The notes below the pieces were generated by a model, which saw nothing but the letters and a program-made list of their open reading frames with translations, was not told the origin of the DNA and ran no database searches. From the NCBI RefSeq assembly GCF_004168365.1, contig NZ_CP035704.1:4154001-4218000 (forward strand): 64,000 bases of DNA, read 5' to 3'. Source of the DNA: Pseudolysobacter antarcticus. GTDB taxonomy: Bacteria; Pseudomonadota; Gammaproteobacteria; Xanthomonadales; Rhodanobacteraceae. Below, piece by piece: positions 20,538 through 30,584 of the stretch (position 1 is its first letter; the number at the start of each line of letters is the position of its first letter). Position numbers and translations under genes: made by a program.

Positions 20538-20800
20538 AAATAATTCCTCCATGCGCCTGAAATCAGGCAGATGCGAGGAACGCCGCGTCGCGACAAAGTG
20601 CGACATGCCTTGGGAAACTTTGCTCGCCAACATTCGAAGAAAAGTTGATCTGACCGCCGCTATCGAGATAGTCAACGCTCAAACGTCGGCCAACTCCGTC
20701 GAAATTGAGTACATCGTGCCAACCCCGCTGGACAAGTGTCGCGCGCTCTTGCACACTTGCTCGTCTGGATCGGGCCTGTCGCCCGGCAGGCAAATCCCAC

Positions 20801-21247
20801 GTGGCGAAGATTCTTGTTCTGCACGGCCCGAATTTGAATCTGCTCGGCAGTCGCGAGCCCGACGTGTATGGGCGCAAGACGCTGGCCGATATCAATGCCG
20901 AGCTGGCCGAACTCGCCCAAGCCGCCGAACACGAGCTGGCTTGGTGCCAGGCCAATGCGGAACATCAGCTGATCGAGCGCGTGCATCAGGCGCGCGACGA
21001 GCAGGTCGCGTTCATCCTGATCAATCCGGCCGGTTACACCCATACCAGCATTGCGCTGCGTGATGCGCTGCTGGCGGTGGCGATTCCGTTTATCGAGGTG
21101 CACCTGTCAAATGTGCATGCGCGTGAAACGTTTCGCCACCATTCGTATTTTTCCGATGTCGCGGTCGGCGTGATCTGCGGTTTTGGCGCCGATAGCTACC
21201 GACTAGCGCTGAGCGCGGCGATCAACCAACTCAAACCCGCCACTTGA
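20801..21247 (+). CDS. aroQ: Type II 3-dehydroquinate dehydratase
   Basis: A 148-residue enzyme that converts 3-dehydroquinate to 3-dehydroshikimate in the shikimate pathway. It contains [21 protein letters not shown] (catalytic Tyr region), [40 protein letters not shown] (catalytic His) and the ending [18 protein letters not shown] at 20801 ([10 protein letters not shown]) matches the family start; the upstream reading has no family similarity. It heads the aroQ-accB-accC-prmA block, an order common in this lineage. Confidence 0.97.
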   Translation: MAKILVLHGPNLNLLGSREPDVYGRKTLADINAELAELAQAAEHELAWCQANAEHQLIERVHQARDEQVAFILINPAGYTHTSIALRDALLAVAIPFIEVHLSNVHARETFRHHSYFSDVAVGVICGFGADSYRLALSAAINQLKPAT

Positions 21248-21301
21248 ATCTGCGGATTCGACGCCACAAACCTTTCTCACTTTGTCATCAAGGATCCGCC
21301 T

Positions 21302-21778
21302 GTGGACCTGCGCAAGATAAAAAAACTCATCGATATTCTCGAAGAATCCAACCTCGCTGAACTCGAGATCAAGGAAGGCGAAGAAGTCGTGCGCCTGAGC
21401 CGCTACCCGAAAGGCATGATGCCGATGGCGACGCAGGCACCGATGGCGACGAACACACAGGTGCAGGTCGAGCCGGCGCGCACAAACCAGAGTGCCGCCG
21501 AACCTGCCAACGCCGCATCGGCAGCAGAGAAAGCGCTGCCCGAAGGCCATGTATTGCGCTCACCGATGGTCGGCATTTTTTACGCGTCGCCGAATCCGGG
21601 CGCGGAAACTTTCGTCAAGATCGGCCAGACGGTGAAAGTCGGCGATACGCTCGGCATCATCGAGGCGATGAAAATGTTCAACCAGATCGAGGCCGACAAG
21701 GCCGGCACGGTGCGTGCGGTTCTTGCCGACAGCGGTCAGCCGGTCGAATTCGACCAGCCGCTGTTCGTGATCGAATAA
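21302..21778 (+). CDS. accB: Biotin carboxyl carrier protein of acetyl-CoA carboxylase
   Basis: A 158-residue BCCP that carries biotin between AccC and AccAD in fatty-acid synthesis. The family N-terminus [22 protein letters not shown] is followed by an Ala/Pro/Gln/Met linker. The biotinyl domain has [14 protein letters not shown], with the modified Lys in the EAMKM motif, and the ending [13 protein letters not shown]. It starts at GTG 21302; accC follows after nine bases, so the two are co-translated. Confidence 0.98.
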   Translation: MDLRKIKKLIDILEESNLAELEIKEGEEVVRLSRYPKGMMPMATQAPMATNTQVQVEPARTNQSAAEPANAASAAEKALPEGHVLRSPMVGIFYASPNPGAETFVKIGQTVKVGDTLGIIEAMKMFNQIEADKAGTVRAVLADSGQPVEFDQPLFVIE

Positions 21779-21787
21779 GGCGCCGTC

Positions 21788-23155
21788 ATGCTGGATAAAG
21801 TCGTCATCGCCAATCGCGGCGAAATCGCGCTGCGAGTCTTGCGCGCGTGTCACGCGCTCGGCATCCGCACGGTCGCGGTACATTCCACGATCGACCGCAA
21901 TCTCAAACACGTCGGCATGGCCGACGAATCGGTTTGCATCGGCCCGGCACCCGCTGGCGAAAGTTATTTGAACGTGCCGGCGATCATCGCCGCCGCCGAA
22001 GTGACCGACGCGCAGGCGATCCATCCGGGTTACGGATTTCTGTCAGAGAACGCCGACTTCGCCGAGCGCGTGGAAAAATCCGGCTTCATCTTCATCGGTC
22101 CAACGCCGCAGGTGATCCGCCTGATGGGCGACAAGGTTGAGGCGATCCGCGCGATGAAAGCCGCTGGCGTGCCGTGCGTGCCCGGCTCGGGTGGCCCGCT
22201 TGGCGACGATGCCACGGCCAATACCAAGGTCGCGCGAGAGATCGGTTATCCGGTCATCATCAAGGCGTCCGGCGGCGGCGGCGGACGCGGCATGCGCGTG
22301 GTGCACACCGAAGGTTCGCTGCACAACGCGATCGGCATGACCCGCTCCGAAGCCAAGGCCGCGTTCGGCAACGATCAGGTCTACATGGAAAAATATCTGG
22401 AGAATCCGCGCCACGTGGAAATTCAGGTGCTCGCCGACGGCCAGGGCAACGCGATCCATCTCGGCGAGCGCGATTGCTCGATGCAGCGACGCCACCAGAA
22501 AGTGATGGAAGAAGCGCCGGCGCCGGGCATCAGCGACCAGCAACGTGCCGACATCGGCGCGGTCTGCGTCGAGGCGTGCAAACGCATCGGCTATCGCGGC
22601 GCGGGCACGTTCGAGTTCCTGTTCGAGGACGGCCATTTCTATTTCATCGAAATGAACACGCGCATCCAGGTCGAGCATCCGGTGACCGAAATGATCACGG
22701 GCGTCGATCTGGTGCGCGAACAACTGATGATCGCCGCTGGCGAAAAACTTTCGCTACGGCAGGAAGACATCCTGCTCACCGGCCACGCGATCGAATGCCG
22801 CATCAATGCCGAGGATCCGGAAACCTTCATGCCGAGTCCGGGCCTGATCAAACGTTTTCTGAGTGCCGGCGGTCCCGGCGTGCGCGTCGATACGCATATT
22901 TACGACGGCTATCGCATCCCGCCGAATTACGACTCGATGATCGGCAAGCTGATCGTGCACGGTCGTGATCGCGAAACCGCAATTGCACGTATGCGCGTGG
23001 CGCTGGGCGAGATGGTGATCGAAGGCATCAAGACCAATATCCCGCTGCAGCAGCGCATCATCGCCGATGGCGGTTTCCAGGGCGGCGGACGCAATATCCA
23101 CTACCTCGAAAAACACATCGTCGAGCAGCGCGAAAAAAATATCACGCTGGGCTAA
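21788..23155 (+). CDS. accC: Biotin carboxylase subunit of acetyl-CoA carboxylase
   Basis: A 455-residue ATP-grasp enzyme that carboxylates biotin on AccB using bicarbonate and ATP. It has the N-terminal [19 protein letters not shown], the Gly-rich ATP lid [15 protein letters not shown], the catalytic [18 protein letters not shown] region, [18 protein letters not shown] and the C-terminal [14 protein letters not shown] stretch ([18 protein letters not shown]). Normal length. It pairs with accB upstream; prmA follows after about 130 bases. Confidence 0.99.
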   Translation: MLDKVVIANRGEIALRVLRACHALGIRTVAVHSTIDRNLKHVGMADESVCIGPAPAGESYLNVPAIIAAAEVTDAQAIHPGYGFLSENADFAERVEKSGFIFIGPTPQVIRLMGDKVEAIRAMKAAGVPCVPGSGGPLGDDATANTKVAREIGYPVIIKASGGGGGRGMRVVHTEGSLHNAIGMTRSEAKAAFGNDQVYMEKYLENPRHVEIQVLADGQGNAIHLGERDCSMQRRHQKVMEEAPAPGISDQQRADIGAVCVEACKRIGYRGAGTFEFLFEDGHFYFIEMNTRIQVEHPVTEMITGVDLVREQLMIAAGEKLSLRQEDILLTGHAIECRINAEDPETFMPSPGLIKRFLSAGGPGVRVDTHIYDGYRIPPNYDSMIGKLIVHGRDRETAIARMRVALGEMVIEGIKTNIPLQQRIIADGGFQGGGRNIHYLEKHIVEQREKNITLG

Positions 23156-23286
23156 GGTCAACATGGATGACCAGCTCCGCTGTTGTAAAGCGCTTCCAGC
23201 CTGCACTGGGATGACGATCAAAAAAACAGCGCGACGACGCGCACCTCCCCGCTCCCCGTTTCCGCTTTCTTTACCATAAACAACCC

Positions 23287-24171
23287 ATGCCCTGGCTCGA
23301 ACTCTCACTCAACTTGCGCGCCGAACAACAGCCCGAAATCGAAGCCGCGCTTGAAGACATCGGCGCACTTTCGATCACCTTGCTGGATGCTGAAGATCAT
23401 CCGATTTTCGAACCTGGCGTCGGCGAAACACCGTTGTGGCCGACCTTGGCGTTGACCGCGCTGTTCGATGCGAGCTGCGATCGCAGCGGCTTGTTGCATG
23501 CCTTGACCGATCTGGTGCCGGAGATCGCACCGGAGCACATCAGTTTTCGCGATGTCGCCGACGAAGACTGGACGCGTATATGGATGGATCAATACCAGCC
23601 GATGCGCTTTGGCCAGCGGCTGTGGATTTATCCTTGGAATATCGAGCCGCCGACCGAGGCCGGTGCTGCAATCATCGTGCGTCTCGATCCGGGCCTCGCG
23701 TTCGGCACCGGCACACATCCGACCACGGCGTTGTGCCTGGAATGGCTGGACGGCGCAAACCTCGTCGGAAAAAGCGTGATCGATTACGGTTGCGGCTCGG
23801 GCATTCTCGCGATTGCCGCGCTCAAGCTCGGCGCCGCGCGTGTGACCGGCGTGGACAACGATCCGCAGGCCTTGCTGGCCAGTCACGACAATGCCGAACG
23901 CAACCGTGTCGCCGATCGACTCGATATTTTCCTGCCGCAGGATACGGCGCCGGCCTCGCACGATCTGCTGGTCGCAAACATCCTGGCGGGGCCGTTGTTC
24001 GAACTCGCGCCGCTGTTTGCGCAATCCATCCGCAGCGATGGTGCATTTGCGCTCTCCGGCATTCTCGGTGGACAGCAGCATGAATTGCTCGAACGGTATG
24101 CCGAATGGTTCGACGCGCTCGAAGTTCGTACGCGCGAGGATTGGGTTTTGATCCACGGCGTGCGCAAGTGA
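23287..24171 (+). CDS. prmA: Ribosomal protein L11 methyltransferase
   Basis: A 294-residue SAM-dependent enzyme that trimethylates lysines and the N-terminus of ribosomal protein L11. The N-terminal substrate-recognition domain (MPWLELSLNLRAEQQPEIEAAL) is followed by a class I methyltransferase core with VIDYGCGSGILAIAALKLGA (SAM loop), GVDNDPQALLASHDNAERN, and LLVANILAGPLFELAP carrying the family NxLA motif. Length matches E. coli PrmA (293). No obvious oddities. Confidence 0.98.
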   Translation: MPWLELSLNLRAEQQPEIEAALEDIGALSITLLDAEDHPIFEPGVGETPLWPTLALTALFDASCDRSGLLHALTDLVPEIAPEHISFRDVADEDWTRIWMDQYQPMRFGQRLWIYPWNIEPPTEAGAAIIVRLDPGLAFGTGTHPTTALCLEWLDGANLVGKSVIDYGCGSGILAIAALKLGAARVTGVDNDPQALLASHDNAERNRVADRLDIFLPQDTAPASHDLLVANILAGPLFELAPLFAQSIRSDGAFALSGILGGQQHELLERYAEWFDALEVRTREDWVLIHGVRK

Positions 24172-24221
24172 CACGCCACTAGTGGAACGCGATTGTCGCC
24201 AGTCGCGTAAAATATCCAGCT

Positions 24222-24992
24222 ATGTACAGCCAGTGCCCCGACTGTTTTGCCTACACCCGCGTTGACGCCGCCACGCTCTCGCAAGGTCGTGGCACCGTGC
24301 GTTGCTCGGGCTGCGGCAAGCACTATTTTGCGCTGTCTTCGCTCAGCGACGATCTGCCGCCGCCAGCCAATACCGAACGTACCCCACAAGGCAAGTTCCC
24401 GTCGCGCATCGCGCCCGTGGTTACGGCTGCGACGCCGCTGACCACACGCGAGATCGAACCAATTGTTCTGCCGCGCCCTGCTCCGGCACCGTTGCCGGGT
24501 TTTGCACGACAACGTGCGCCAGCCGGGCGACGCTGGCCTTGGCTGCTTGGCAGCACCTTGCTTGCATTGAGTTTTGCGGCGCAGATCGGCTACGCCGAAC
24601 GCGACTGGCTGCTTGATGATGCGCGGGTGCGACCGTGGCTGGATCAGTTCTGCGGTTTCGCTCATTGCGTATTGCCGTTGCGCAGTGATGCCACGCAACT
24701 GTCCTTGCTCGCACGCGATATCCGACCGCATCCGTCGGTGCCGAATGCGCTGATCATCTCGGCGACATTGCGCAACGACGCCGAATTTGCGCAAGCGTTG
24801 CCGCACGTTGAAATCTCCTTGTCCGATCTCGATGAACACCGCATCGCGATGCGACGTTTTTCGGCGCGCGACTACGTCAACGACAGCAAGACCGTGCGTC
24901 GCGGGCTGGCTGCCGGCAGCAGCATCGCGCTCGTATTTGAGGTAGCCGATCCAGGCAAGGACGCGGTCGCGTTCGAGTTCAAGTTTTACTGA
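24222..24992 (+). CDS. Zinc-ribbon/DUF3426 membrane protein
   Basis: A 256-residue protein with an N-terminal MJ0042-type zinc ribbon (CPDCFAYTRVDAATL, then VRCSGCGKHYFAL), a Pro/Ala-rich linker, one membrane segment (WPWLLGSTLLALSFAAQIGY), and a C-terminal DUF3426 domain with DQFCGFAHCVLPLRSD and the ending FEVADPGKDAVAFEFKFY. It sits next to prmA as in relatives. Function is unknown; the topology suggests a zinc-binding cytosolic head and a periplasmic beta domain. Confidence 0.9.
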   Translation: MYSQCPDCFAYTRVDAATLSQGRGTVRCSGCGKHYFALSSLSDDLPPPANTERTPQGKFPSRIAPVVTAATPLTTREIEPIVLPRPAPAPLPGFARQRAPAGRRWPWLLGSTLLALSFAAQIGYAERDWLLDDARVRPWLDQFCGFAHCVLPLRSDATQLSLLARDIRPHPSVPNALIISATLRNDAEFAQALPHVEISLSDLDEHRIAMRRFSARDYVNDSKTVRRGLAAGSSIALVFEVADPGKDAVAFEFKFY

Positions 24993-25317
24993 CGACCTTA
25001 TCCCTGCGCGATACTTTGGCTGCGCGCCACGCTCAGCAAAACTCCCCCTGCCGATCCCAATTCGCGCAATTCGATACGCCTGCGTACGTAATTGCGCGCG
25101 ATCAATACGTGCTGCGCTGCAATCGAGACTTCATGTCCGGGGTCAGCAAGCCGCGACAACTGCATGCTGCGCCTATGCTTTCGGATTGATCCGCCGACGC
25201 ACGCCAAATCACGATGAAAACAATCGTCATTGGGGTCTTACCAAGAGCCGCGCAGAAGACTAGTATCTCCACCCCCCGCGTCCATTTAATCGCTCAGCTT
25301 TGTGCCGAGTGCAGGCC
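24993..25317. other. Intergenic region before fis
   Basis: No gene I can support. A reverse-strand frame at 24998-25207 encodes a stretch (VLIARNYVRRRIELRELGSAGGVLLSV) vaguely like a molybdate-transporter TOBE end, but it has no start site and may be chance. A dusB gene, commonly found before fis in gammaproteobacteria, is not here. Confidence 0.35.
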
Positions 25318-25632
25318 GTGATACAAAAAAATTCACCCGATGAGCAAATTTCTGCAGTGACTCCTCCTACTCCTTCCCGCACCGATTCGGCCTCCGACCA
25401 ACTGCAACCCGCCTTGCGCGAATGCGTTACGCGCGCGGTGCGGCGTTATCTTTCCGATCTCGGCACGCAGGTGCCCGACGGGCTGTACGAGCTGGTCATG
25501 CAGGAAGTCGAAGTGCCGCTGCTGAAAGAAGTTCTATCCTGCTACAACGGCAATCAGAGCAAGAGCGCGGCAGCGCTCGGCATCAACCGCGCAACTCTGC
25601 GCAAGAAGCTCGCGCAACACGATCTGGGCTGA
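25318..25632 (+). CDS. fis: Fis-family DNA-binding protein
   Basis: A 104-residue nucleoid-associated regulator. The C-terminal half has the Fis dimer and HTH core: [59 protein letters not shown]. Fis bends DNA and tunes rRNA, recombination and growth-phase genes. GTG at 25318 was chosen as the start because the longer reading begins at a TTG with no ribosome site. purH follows 56 bases later. Confidence 0.93.
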   Translation: MIQKNSPDEQISAVTPPTPSRTDSASDQLQPALRECVTRAVRRYLSDLGTQVPDGLYELVMQEVEVPLLKEVLSCYNGNQSKSAAALGINRATLRKKLAQHDLG

Positions 25633-25688
25633 ACGCGTCACCTGGCGGCGATGCGTATAATGCGCGCTCTTTCGCCGGTAAGTGCCCC

Positions 25689-27266
25689 ATGTCTGAAAAT
25701 TCCGCAACCCCGATTCGCCGCGCACTGCTTAGCGTTTCCGATAAAACCGGCCTGATCGAACTCGCCAGCGCGTTGGCCCGCCTCGGTATCGAATTGCTTT
25801 CCACCGGCGGCACGGCGCGCAGTCTGCGTGATGCCGGACTTGTCGTGCGCGACGTCAGCGATGTCACCGGATTTCCCGAGATCATGGATGGCCGGGTCAA
25901 GACCCTGCACCCGAAAATTCATGGCGGCCTGCTTGGTCGGCGTGGCATCGACGATGCAATGATGGTCGAGCACGGCATCGCCGGAATCGATCTGCTGGTG
26001 GTGAACCTGTATCCGTTCGAGGCGACTATCGCGCGCGACGATTGCACGCTTGATGACGCGATCGAGAACATCGATATCGGCGGCCCGGCGTTGTTGCGCG
26101 CGGCGGCAAAAAACCATGCGCATGTGGCGGTGCTGACCGATCCCGCCGACTACGCCACGCTGCTTGGCGCACTTGCCGAAACACACGGAACCACACTCGC
26201 GCTGCGTCAGCGCCTCGCCGCAAAAGTCTTCGCCCACACCGCGCGTTACGACGGTCTGATCGCCAATTATCTTGGCGCGCGGTTCGATGAAACCAGCAGC
26301 GATTTTCCGCCGAGTTTGCATCTGGCCTATCAGCGCCACAGCAGCTTGCGCTACGGAGAAAATCCGCATCAGCGCGCGGCGTTGTATGTCGAGCGCGATG
26401 CGCCTGCGGGCAATATCGCCACGGCCAAAGTGCTATCCGGCAAGGAACTCTCGTTCAACAATATCGCTGATGCCGACGCCGCGCTCGAATGCATCAAGCT
26501 GTTCGCCGACAGCGCCGCGTGCGTGATCGTCAAACACGCTAATCCGTGCGGCGTCGCCACCGGCACGAATATTCTCGAAGCCTACGAACGTGCTTACGCG
26601 ACCGATCCGACCTCGGCGTTCGGCGGCATCATCGCGTTCAATCGCCCGCTTGATGTAACGACCGCGCAGACGATTCTGGCGCGACAGTTTGTTGAAGTCG
26701 TGATCGCACCGGAGATCGATACCGCAGCGCTTGCCGCGTTTGCAAAGAAACCGAATGTGCGTGTATTGAGTTGTGGTACATGGGCGGCCAAGGCGCCCAC
26801 AACACTCGATCTGCGCCGTATCAACAGCGGCCTGCTGGTGCAGGATAGCGATCGCGATACGTTGACCATCGCCGATCTGAAAATCGTCACACAACGAAAG
26901 CCCGATGCCACCGAATTGACGGATCTGTTATTCGCCTGGCGCGTGGCGATGTGCGTGAAATCGAACGCGATCGTGTACGCGCGCGCAGCACAAACCATCG
27001 GCATCGGCGCGGGCCAGATGAGCCGCGTGATCAGCGCAAGAATCGCTGCGATCAAGGCCGCCGATGCCGGCTTGATAGTGCCGAGCAGCGTGATGGCCTC
27101 GGATGCGTTTTTCCCGTTTCGCGATGGTATTGATGCGGCCGCCGAGGCCGGCATTCGCGCAGTAATCCAACCCGGTGGTTCGATGCGCGATGCGGAGGTA
27201 ATCGCCGCGGCGGATGAACACGGCATGGCGATGGTGTTCACTGGCGTGCGCCATTTCCGGCACTGA
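25689..27266 (+). CDS. purH: Bifunctional AICAR formyltransferase/IMP cyclohydrolase
   Basis: A 525-residue enzyme catalysing the last two steps of IMP synthesis. The N-terminal cyclohydrolase/MGS-like domain has [32 protein letters not shown] and [24 protein letters not shown]. The formyltransferase domain has [43 protein letters not shown] (catalytic Lys-His) and the ending [20 protein letters not shown] at 25689 is the family start. It pairs with purD. Confidence 0.99.
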   Translation: MSENSATPIRRALLSVSDKTGLIELASALARLGIELLSTGGTARSLRDAGLVVRDVSDVTGFPEIMDGRVKTLHPKIHGGLLGRRGIDDAMMVEHGIAGIDLLVVNLYPFEATIARDDCTLDDAIENIDIGGPALLRAAAKNHAHVAVLTDPADYATLLGALAETHGTTLALRQRLAAKVFAHTARYDGLIANYLGARFDETSSDFPPSLHLAYQRHSSLRYGENPHQRAALYVERDAPAGNIATAKVLSGKELSFNNIADADAALECIKLFADSAACVIVKHANPCGVATGTNILEAYERAYATDPTSAFGGIIAFNRPLDVTTAQTILARQFVEVVIAPEIDTAALAAFAKKPNVRVLSCGTWAAKAPTTLDLRRINSGLLVQDSDRDTLTIADLKIVTQRKPDATELTDLLFAWRVAMCVKSNAIVYARAAQTIGIGAGQMSRVISARIAAIKAADAGLIVPSSVMASDAFFPFRDGIDAAAEAGIRAVIQPGGSMRDAEVIAAADEHGMAMVFTGVRHFRH

Positions 27267-27366
27267 CTGACGGGCGAGTTTTCGTTCGCTCTTTTCGTCC
27301 TGTGTGGTGTGGTCGCGCGGATATTTGCGCGCGCCAGCGATGTGTCGAATCAATCAGGAGATAACG

Positions 27367-28650
27367 ATGAAGGTTCTGGTAATCGGTGGCGGCGGTCGCG
27401 AACACGCGCTGGCGTGGAAGCTCAAACAATCGCCGCGCGTGAGCGAGGTGATCGTCGCCCCAGGCAATGCCGGCACCGCGCGCGAACCCGGCGTGCGCAA
27501 TGCCGACGTCGCCGCGACCGATATCGATGGCCTGCTCGCGCTCGCGCAGCACGAAGGTATCGCCTTGACCGTAGTCGGCCCCGAAGCGCCACTGGTCGCC
27601 GGTGTCGTTGATAAATTCCAGGCCGCGGGATTGCGCTGTTTCGGTCCGAGCAGTCAGGCCGCGCAGCTCGAAGGTTCGAAGGCGTTTGCCAAGGAATTTC
27701 TGCAGCGCCACCACATTCCGACCGCGCGTTACGCGGTATTCACTGAGCTCGAACCAGCGTTGGCCTACGTCCGCGAGCACGGCGCGCCAATCGTGGTGAA
27801 AGCCGATGGACTCGCCGCTGGCAAAGGCGTGGTGGTAGCGATGAGCTTGGCCGAAGCGGAGGTAGCGCTGCACGACATGCTCGGCGATGGCAGCCTCGGC
27901 TTGGCCGGCGCACGTGTGGTGATCGAAGAATTTCTGATCGGTGAGGAAGCGAGCTACATCGTACTGTGCGATGGCACCAACGCGCTGCCGCTGGCGACGT
28001 CGCAGGATCACAAACGTCGCGACGATGGCGATGCCGGCCCGAACACCGGCGGCATGGGCGCGTATTCGCCGGCTCCGGTGGTGACGCCCGAAGTCGAACA
28101 ACGTGTGCTGCGCGAAGTCATCCATCCGACCCTGGCCGGCATGGCCGCGGCCGGCATGCCGTTCAGCGGATTTTTGTACGCGGGCTTGATGATCTCCGCC
28201 GACGGCGCACCGAGCGTCGTCGAGTTCAACGTGCGTTTCGGTGATCCCGAAACCCAACCGATTCTGCTGCGCCTGCAATCCGATCTGCTCATGTTGATCG
28301 AAGCGGCGCTCGATGGTCATCTGGCAACGACTCAAGCGTTATGGGACGTACGACCGGCACTCGGCGTCGTGATCGCTGCGCAGGGTTATCCTGGCACGGT
28401 CAAGACCGGCGATACCATCCGTGGACTCGATGCCGAGCTAGGCAATGACGTCAAAATATTCCACTCCGGCACACGCCTGCACGACGGTGCCGCGCTGAGC
28501 TCTGGTGGTAGAGTGCTGACCGTATGCGCGCTGGGCGAGGATGTCGCACAAGCACGCGAACGTGCTTACGCGGCGATCGATTTGATCTATCTCGACGGTG
28601 GGTTCTGGCGTCGCGACATCGCCTATCGCGCACTCGCGCGAGCGCAGTAA
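27367..28650 (+). CDS. purD: Phosphoribosylamine-glycine ligase
   Basis: A 427-residue GAR synthetase, an ATP-grasp enzyme that joins glycine to phosphoribosylamine in purine synthesis. It starts MKVLVIGGGGREHALAWKLKQS after a clear AGGAG. Further motifs are VVGPEAPLVAGVVDKF, FGPSSQAAQLEGSKAFAKEFL, VVKADGLAAGKGVVVA, DGDAGPNTGGMGAYSPAPVV and EFNVRFGDPETQPIL (metal site). Length is normal. A convergent terminator lies just downstream. Confidence 0.99.
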   Translation: MKVLVIGGGGREHALAWKLKQSPRVSEVIVAPGNAGTAREPGVRNADVAATDIDGLLALAQHEGIALTVVGPEAPLVAGVVDKFQAAGLRCFGPSSQAAQLEGSKAFAKEFLQRHHIPTARYAVFTELEPALAYVREHGAPIVVKADGLAAGKGVVVAMSLAEAEVALHDMLGDGSLGLAGARVVIEEFLIGEEASYIVLCDGTNALPLATSQDHKRRDDGDAGPNTGGMGAYSPAPVVTPEVEQRVLREVIHPTLAGMAAAGMPFSGFLYAGLMISADGAPSVVEFNVRFGDPETQPILLRLQSDLLMLIEAALDGHLATTQALWDVRPALGVVIAAQGYPGTVKTGDTIRGLDAELGNDVKIFHSGTRLHDGAALSSGGRVLTVCALGEDVAQARERAYAAIDLIYLDGGFWRRDIAYRALARAQ

Positions 28651-28667
28651 GCCCGTTATTGCAGCAC

Positions 28668-28699
28668 TAAAAAAAACGGCACGCGCGCCGGCGTGCCGT
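28668..28699 (-). terminator. Rho-independent terminator downstream of the TPR gene
   Basis: A nine-bp stem ACGGCACGC (28676-28684) / GCGTGCCGT (28691-28699) with a 6-nt loop. On the reverse strand it is followed by a U-run (A-run 28668-28676). It ends the reverse-strand TPR gene and may also receive purD transcripts. Confidence 0.8.
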
Positions 28700-28717
28700 C
28701 TGCAAATTAATATTGCG

Positions 28718-30370
28718 TCAGCCTTGGCTGGCGGTCGCGGCAAGGCGTTGCGGCTTGAAATATGCATGATTGGCCGGCCACGGCGTTTCCGGCATTTTCT
28801 TGGCGCGATACGCTTCAAGAAACTCATTCAGTAGCGCGATCGTGGTTTTATTCTTGTCGCGTATCGCTGCGAATAAAGCACCGGATTGATAGTCCGCCGC
28901 TTCCTGAAACTTGCCCTGCGCGGCCATCACCAAACCCAAGGTCTCGCCATTCGCCACGCTGGCAGACTGGTTGTACAACTGCTGCGCAATTTCTTGTGCC
29001 TTGGCGATATTCGGTGACCGCACCGCCGCGCACGTACTGACAACCCGCACGTAAATCTGCGCGACAAATGCGTCCTTCGGAAAGGCTTTGCTGGCCTGAT
29101 CGATGTCCTTGAATGCGTCGGCACAATGGCCGGCAGAAACTTCCGCCGCGACCAGATGAGCATAGGCATTTGGATCCAGTGCCTTGGAAGTGGTTAACGC
29201 ACGATATTGCTCCGCGGCCGGCACAAACTGTCCGCGTCGCATGAGGCTGTTTCCCAACAGAGTGCGCGCTTCGCCGAGATTCGGATCTGCCGCCACGGCT
29301 TTGCCATAGGCATCCGCTGCGGCATTTTCGTCGCCGCCGATTTCCGCAATCACACCTTGGCTCAACAGCACCGCCGGGCTTTTTGCGTCAGCTGCCTGCG
29401 CCACTTGCAAACGCTGTTTCGCCTTCGGCAGATTGCCGCTCTCCGCTTCGATGCGCGCATACAAACCGAGCAATACCGGATTGTTCGGATAGGCTTTGAG
29501 CGCCTCATCCAGCTTGGGTCGTGCTTGGGCATATTGATGATTGCTGTAATACATCATCGCGAGATTGACCGGGTCGTTGGCAGACTTCGGATCGACCGGT
29601 CGCGCCAGTAAATATTCAGCCGTGGCATTGCCACCGGGGGTAATGCCTGCGACCAGCGGATCGGCCATGTGGATCGGCTGTTTGCCAGCCTTGGCGCGCG
29701 CCTGGTCGGCCGCCGCCTTGTCGCCGAGCCCGATGTACGCGTCGGCCAGCAAGCCATACAGTTTGTTGGCGCCCGGATCGAGGGCCAGCGATTTTTTCAG
29801 CGCATCGACCGCCTCACCATATTTTTTCTGGGTCAAGGCGATTTCGCCGAGCAACGAATACGGCGCAGCCTGATCGGTCTGCTTGCTGACGTAGTCGGCC
29901 ATCAGCAATTTCGCGGCCTCGAGATTGCCTTCCTGAATTTTTGCGGTGGCGAGGCGAAAACGAATCGGGAAATACACCCGATCGATCACAAACGCGAGTT
30001 CATAATAGACGTGTGCATCGGCGGTTTTTTTCTGCTGCTCGGCGAGCACGCCCTGCAGATAAAACCAGCGCGCGTCATTCGGGGCGAGGTGTGACGCATC
30101 GTAGAACGCGATCACGGCATTATCGACAAATCCGTTGCGTGAATACGCCGCCCCCATCAGCGCATATGCTTCGGCCAGCGATTCGTCGACCAGCCCGACT
30201 TTCTTCTTGTCGAAATCCGCACGCAATGCGTTCAACTGCTTCGCATCCTCGGCAAGCAGCTTGCTCGTATCCACGCTCGGCAGCGGCTTGATCACGGCAT
30301 CAGCGGCAAAAACAGACGTCGCTGCAAAACATAAAACCAGTAACAGGGTAATTCGATGAAGGCTCGACAT
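28718..30370 (-). CDS. Exported tetratricopeptide-repeat protein
   Basis: A 550-residue protein beginning at ATG 30370 with a signal peptide (MSSLHRITLLLVLCFAATSVFAAD). The rest is TPR helices: ALMGAAYSRNGFVDNAVIAFYDASHLAPNDARW, YSLLGEIALTQKKYGEAVDALKKSLALDP, GLLADAYIGLGDKAAADQARAK and at least four more 34-residue-like units up to about residue 480. It would sit in the periplasm as a scaffold for protein contacts. No enzyme domain is visible. It is divergent from the MFS/acyltransferase gene, and the pairing may reflect an envelope-lipid role, but that is a guess. Confidence 0.85.
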   Translation of the reverse strand: MSSLHRITLLLVLCFAATSVFAADAVIKPLPSVDTSKLLAEDAKQLNALRADFDKKKVGLVDESLAEAYALMGAAYSRNGFVDNAVIAFYDASHLAPNDARWFYLQGVLAEQQKKTADAHVYYELAFVIDRVYFPIRFRLATAKIQEGNLEAAKLLMADYVSKQTDQAAPYSLLGEIALTQKKYGEAVDALKKSLALDPGANKLYGLLADAYIGLGDKAAADQARAKAGKQPIHMADPLVAGITPGGNATAEYLLARPVDPKSANDPVNLAMMYYSNHQYAQARPKLDEALKAYPNNPVLLGLYARIEAESGNLPKAKQRLQVAQAADAKSPAVLLSQGVIAEIGGDENAAADAYGKAVAADPNLGEARTLLGNSLMRRGQFVPAAEQYRALTTSKALDPNAYAHLVAAEVSAGHCADAFKDIDQASKAFPKDAFVAQIYVRVVSTCAAVRSPNIAKAQEIAQQLYNQSASVANGETLGLVMAAQGKFQEAADYQSGALFAAIRDKNKTTIALLNEFLEAYRAKKMPETPWPANHAYFKPQRLAATASQG

Positions 30371-30584
30371 GATCGCTCTACCAGTTTGGCGCACGGTGGG
30401 CACTGCGCGTGGGAATCGTATGGCACGTGTGATCGCACAGTTTAACGATCCAGCGCCGCATAGTCGCTGAATGCCGTCACTGCCATCGCGCACGCCCGTC
30501 GATCTTTTTGCCGTTGCAATGCTGCGACTTACGCGGCGGCGTCGCGGTTTGCTACTCTCGCGACCTAATCACATGGAGCCTGCG

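Noticed and set aside
24998..25207. Reverse-strand frame with a TOBE-like stretch (VLIARNYVRRRIEL)
   Set aside because: No good start or ribosome site, and only a weak resemblance to molybdate-transporter ends; could be chance.
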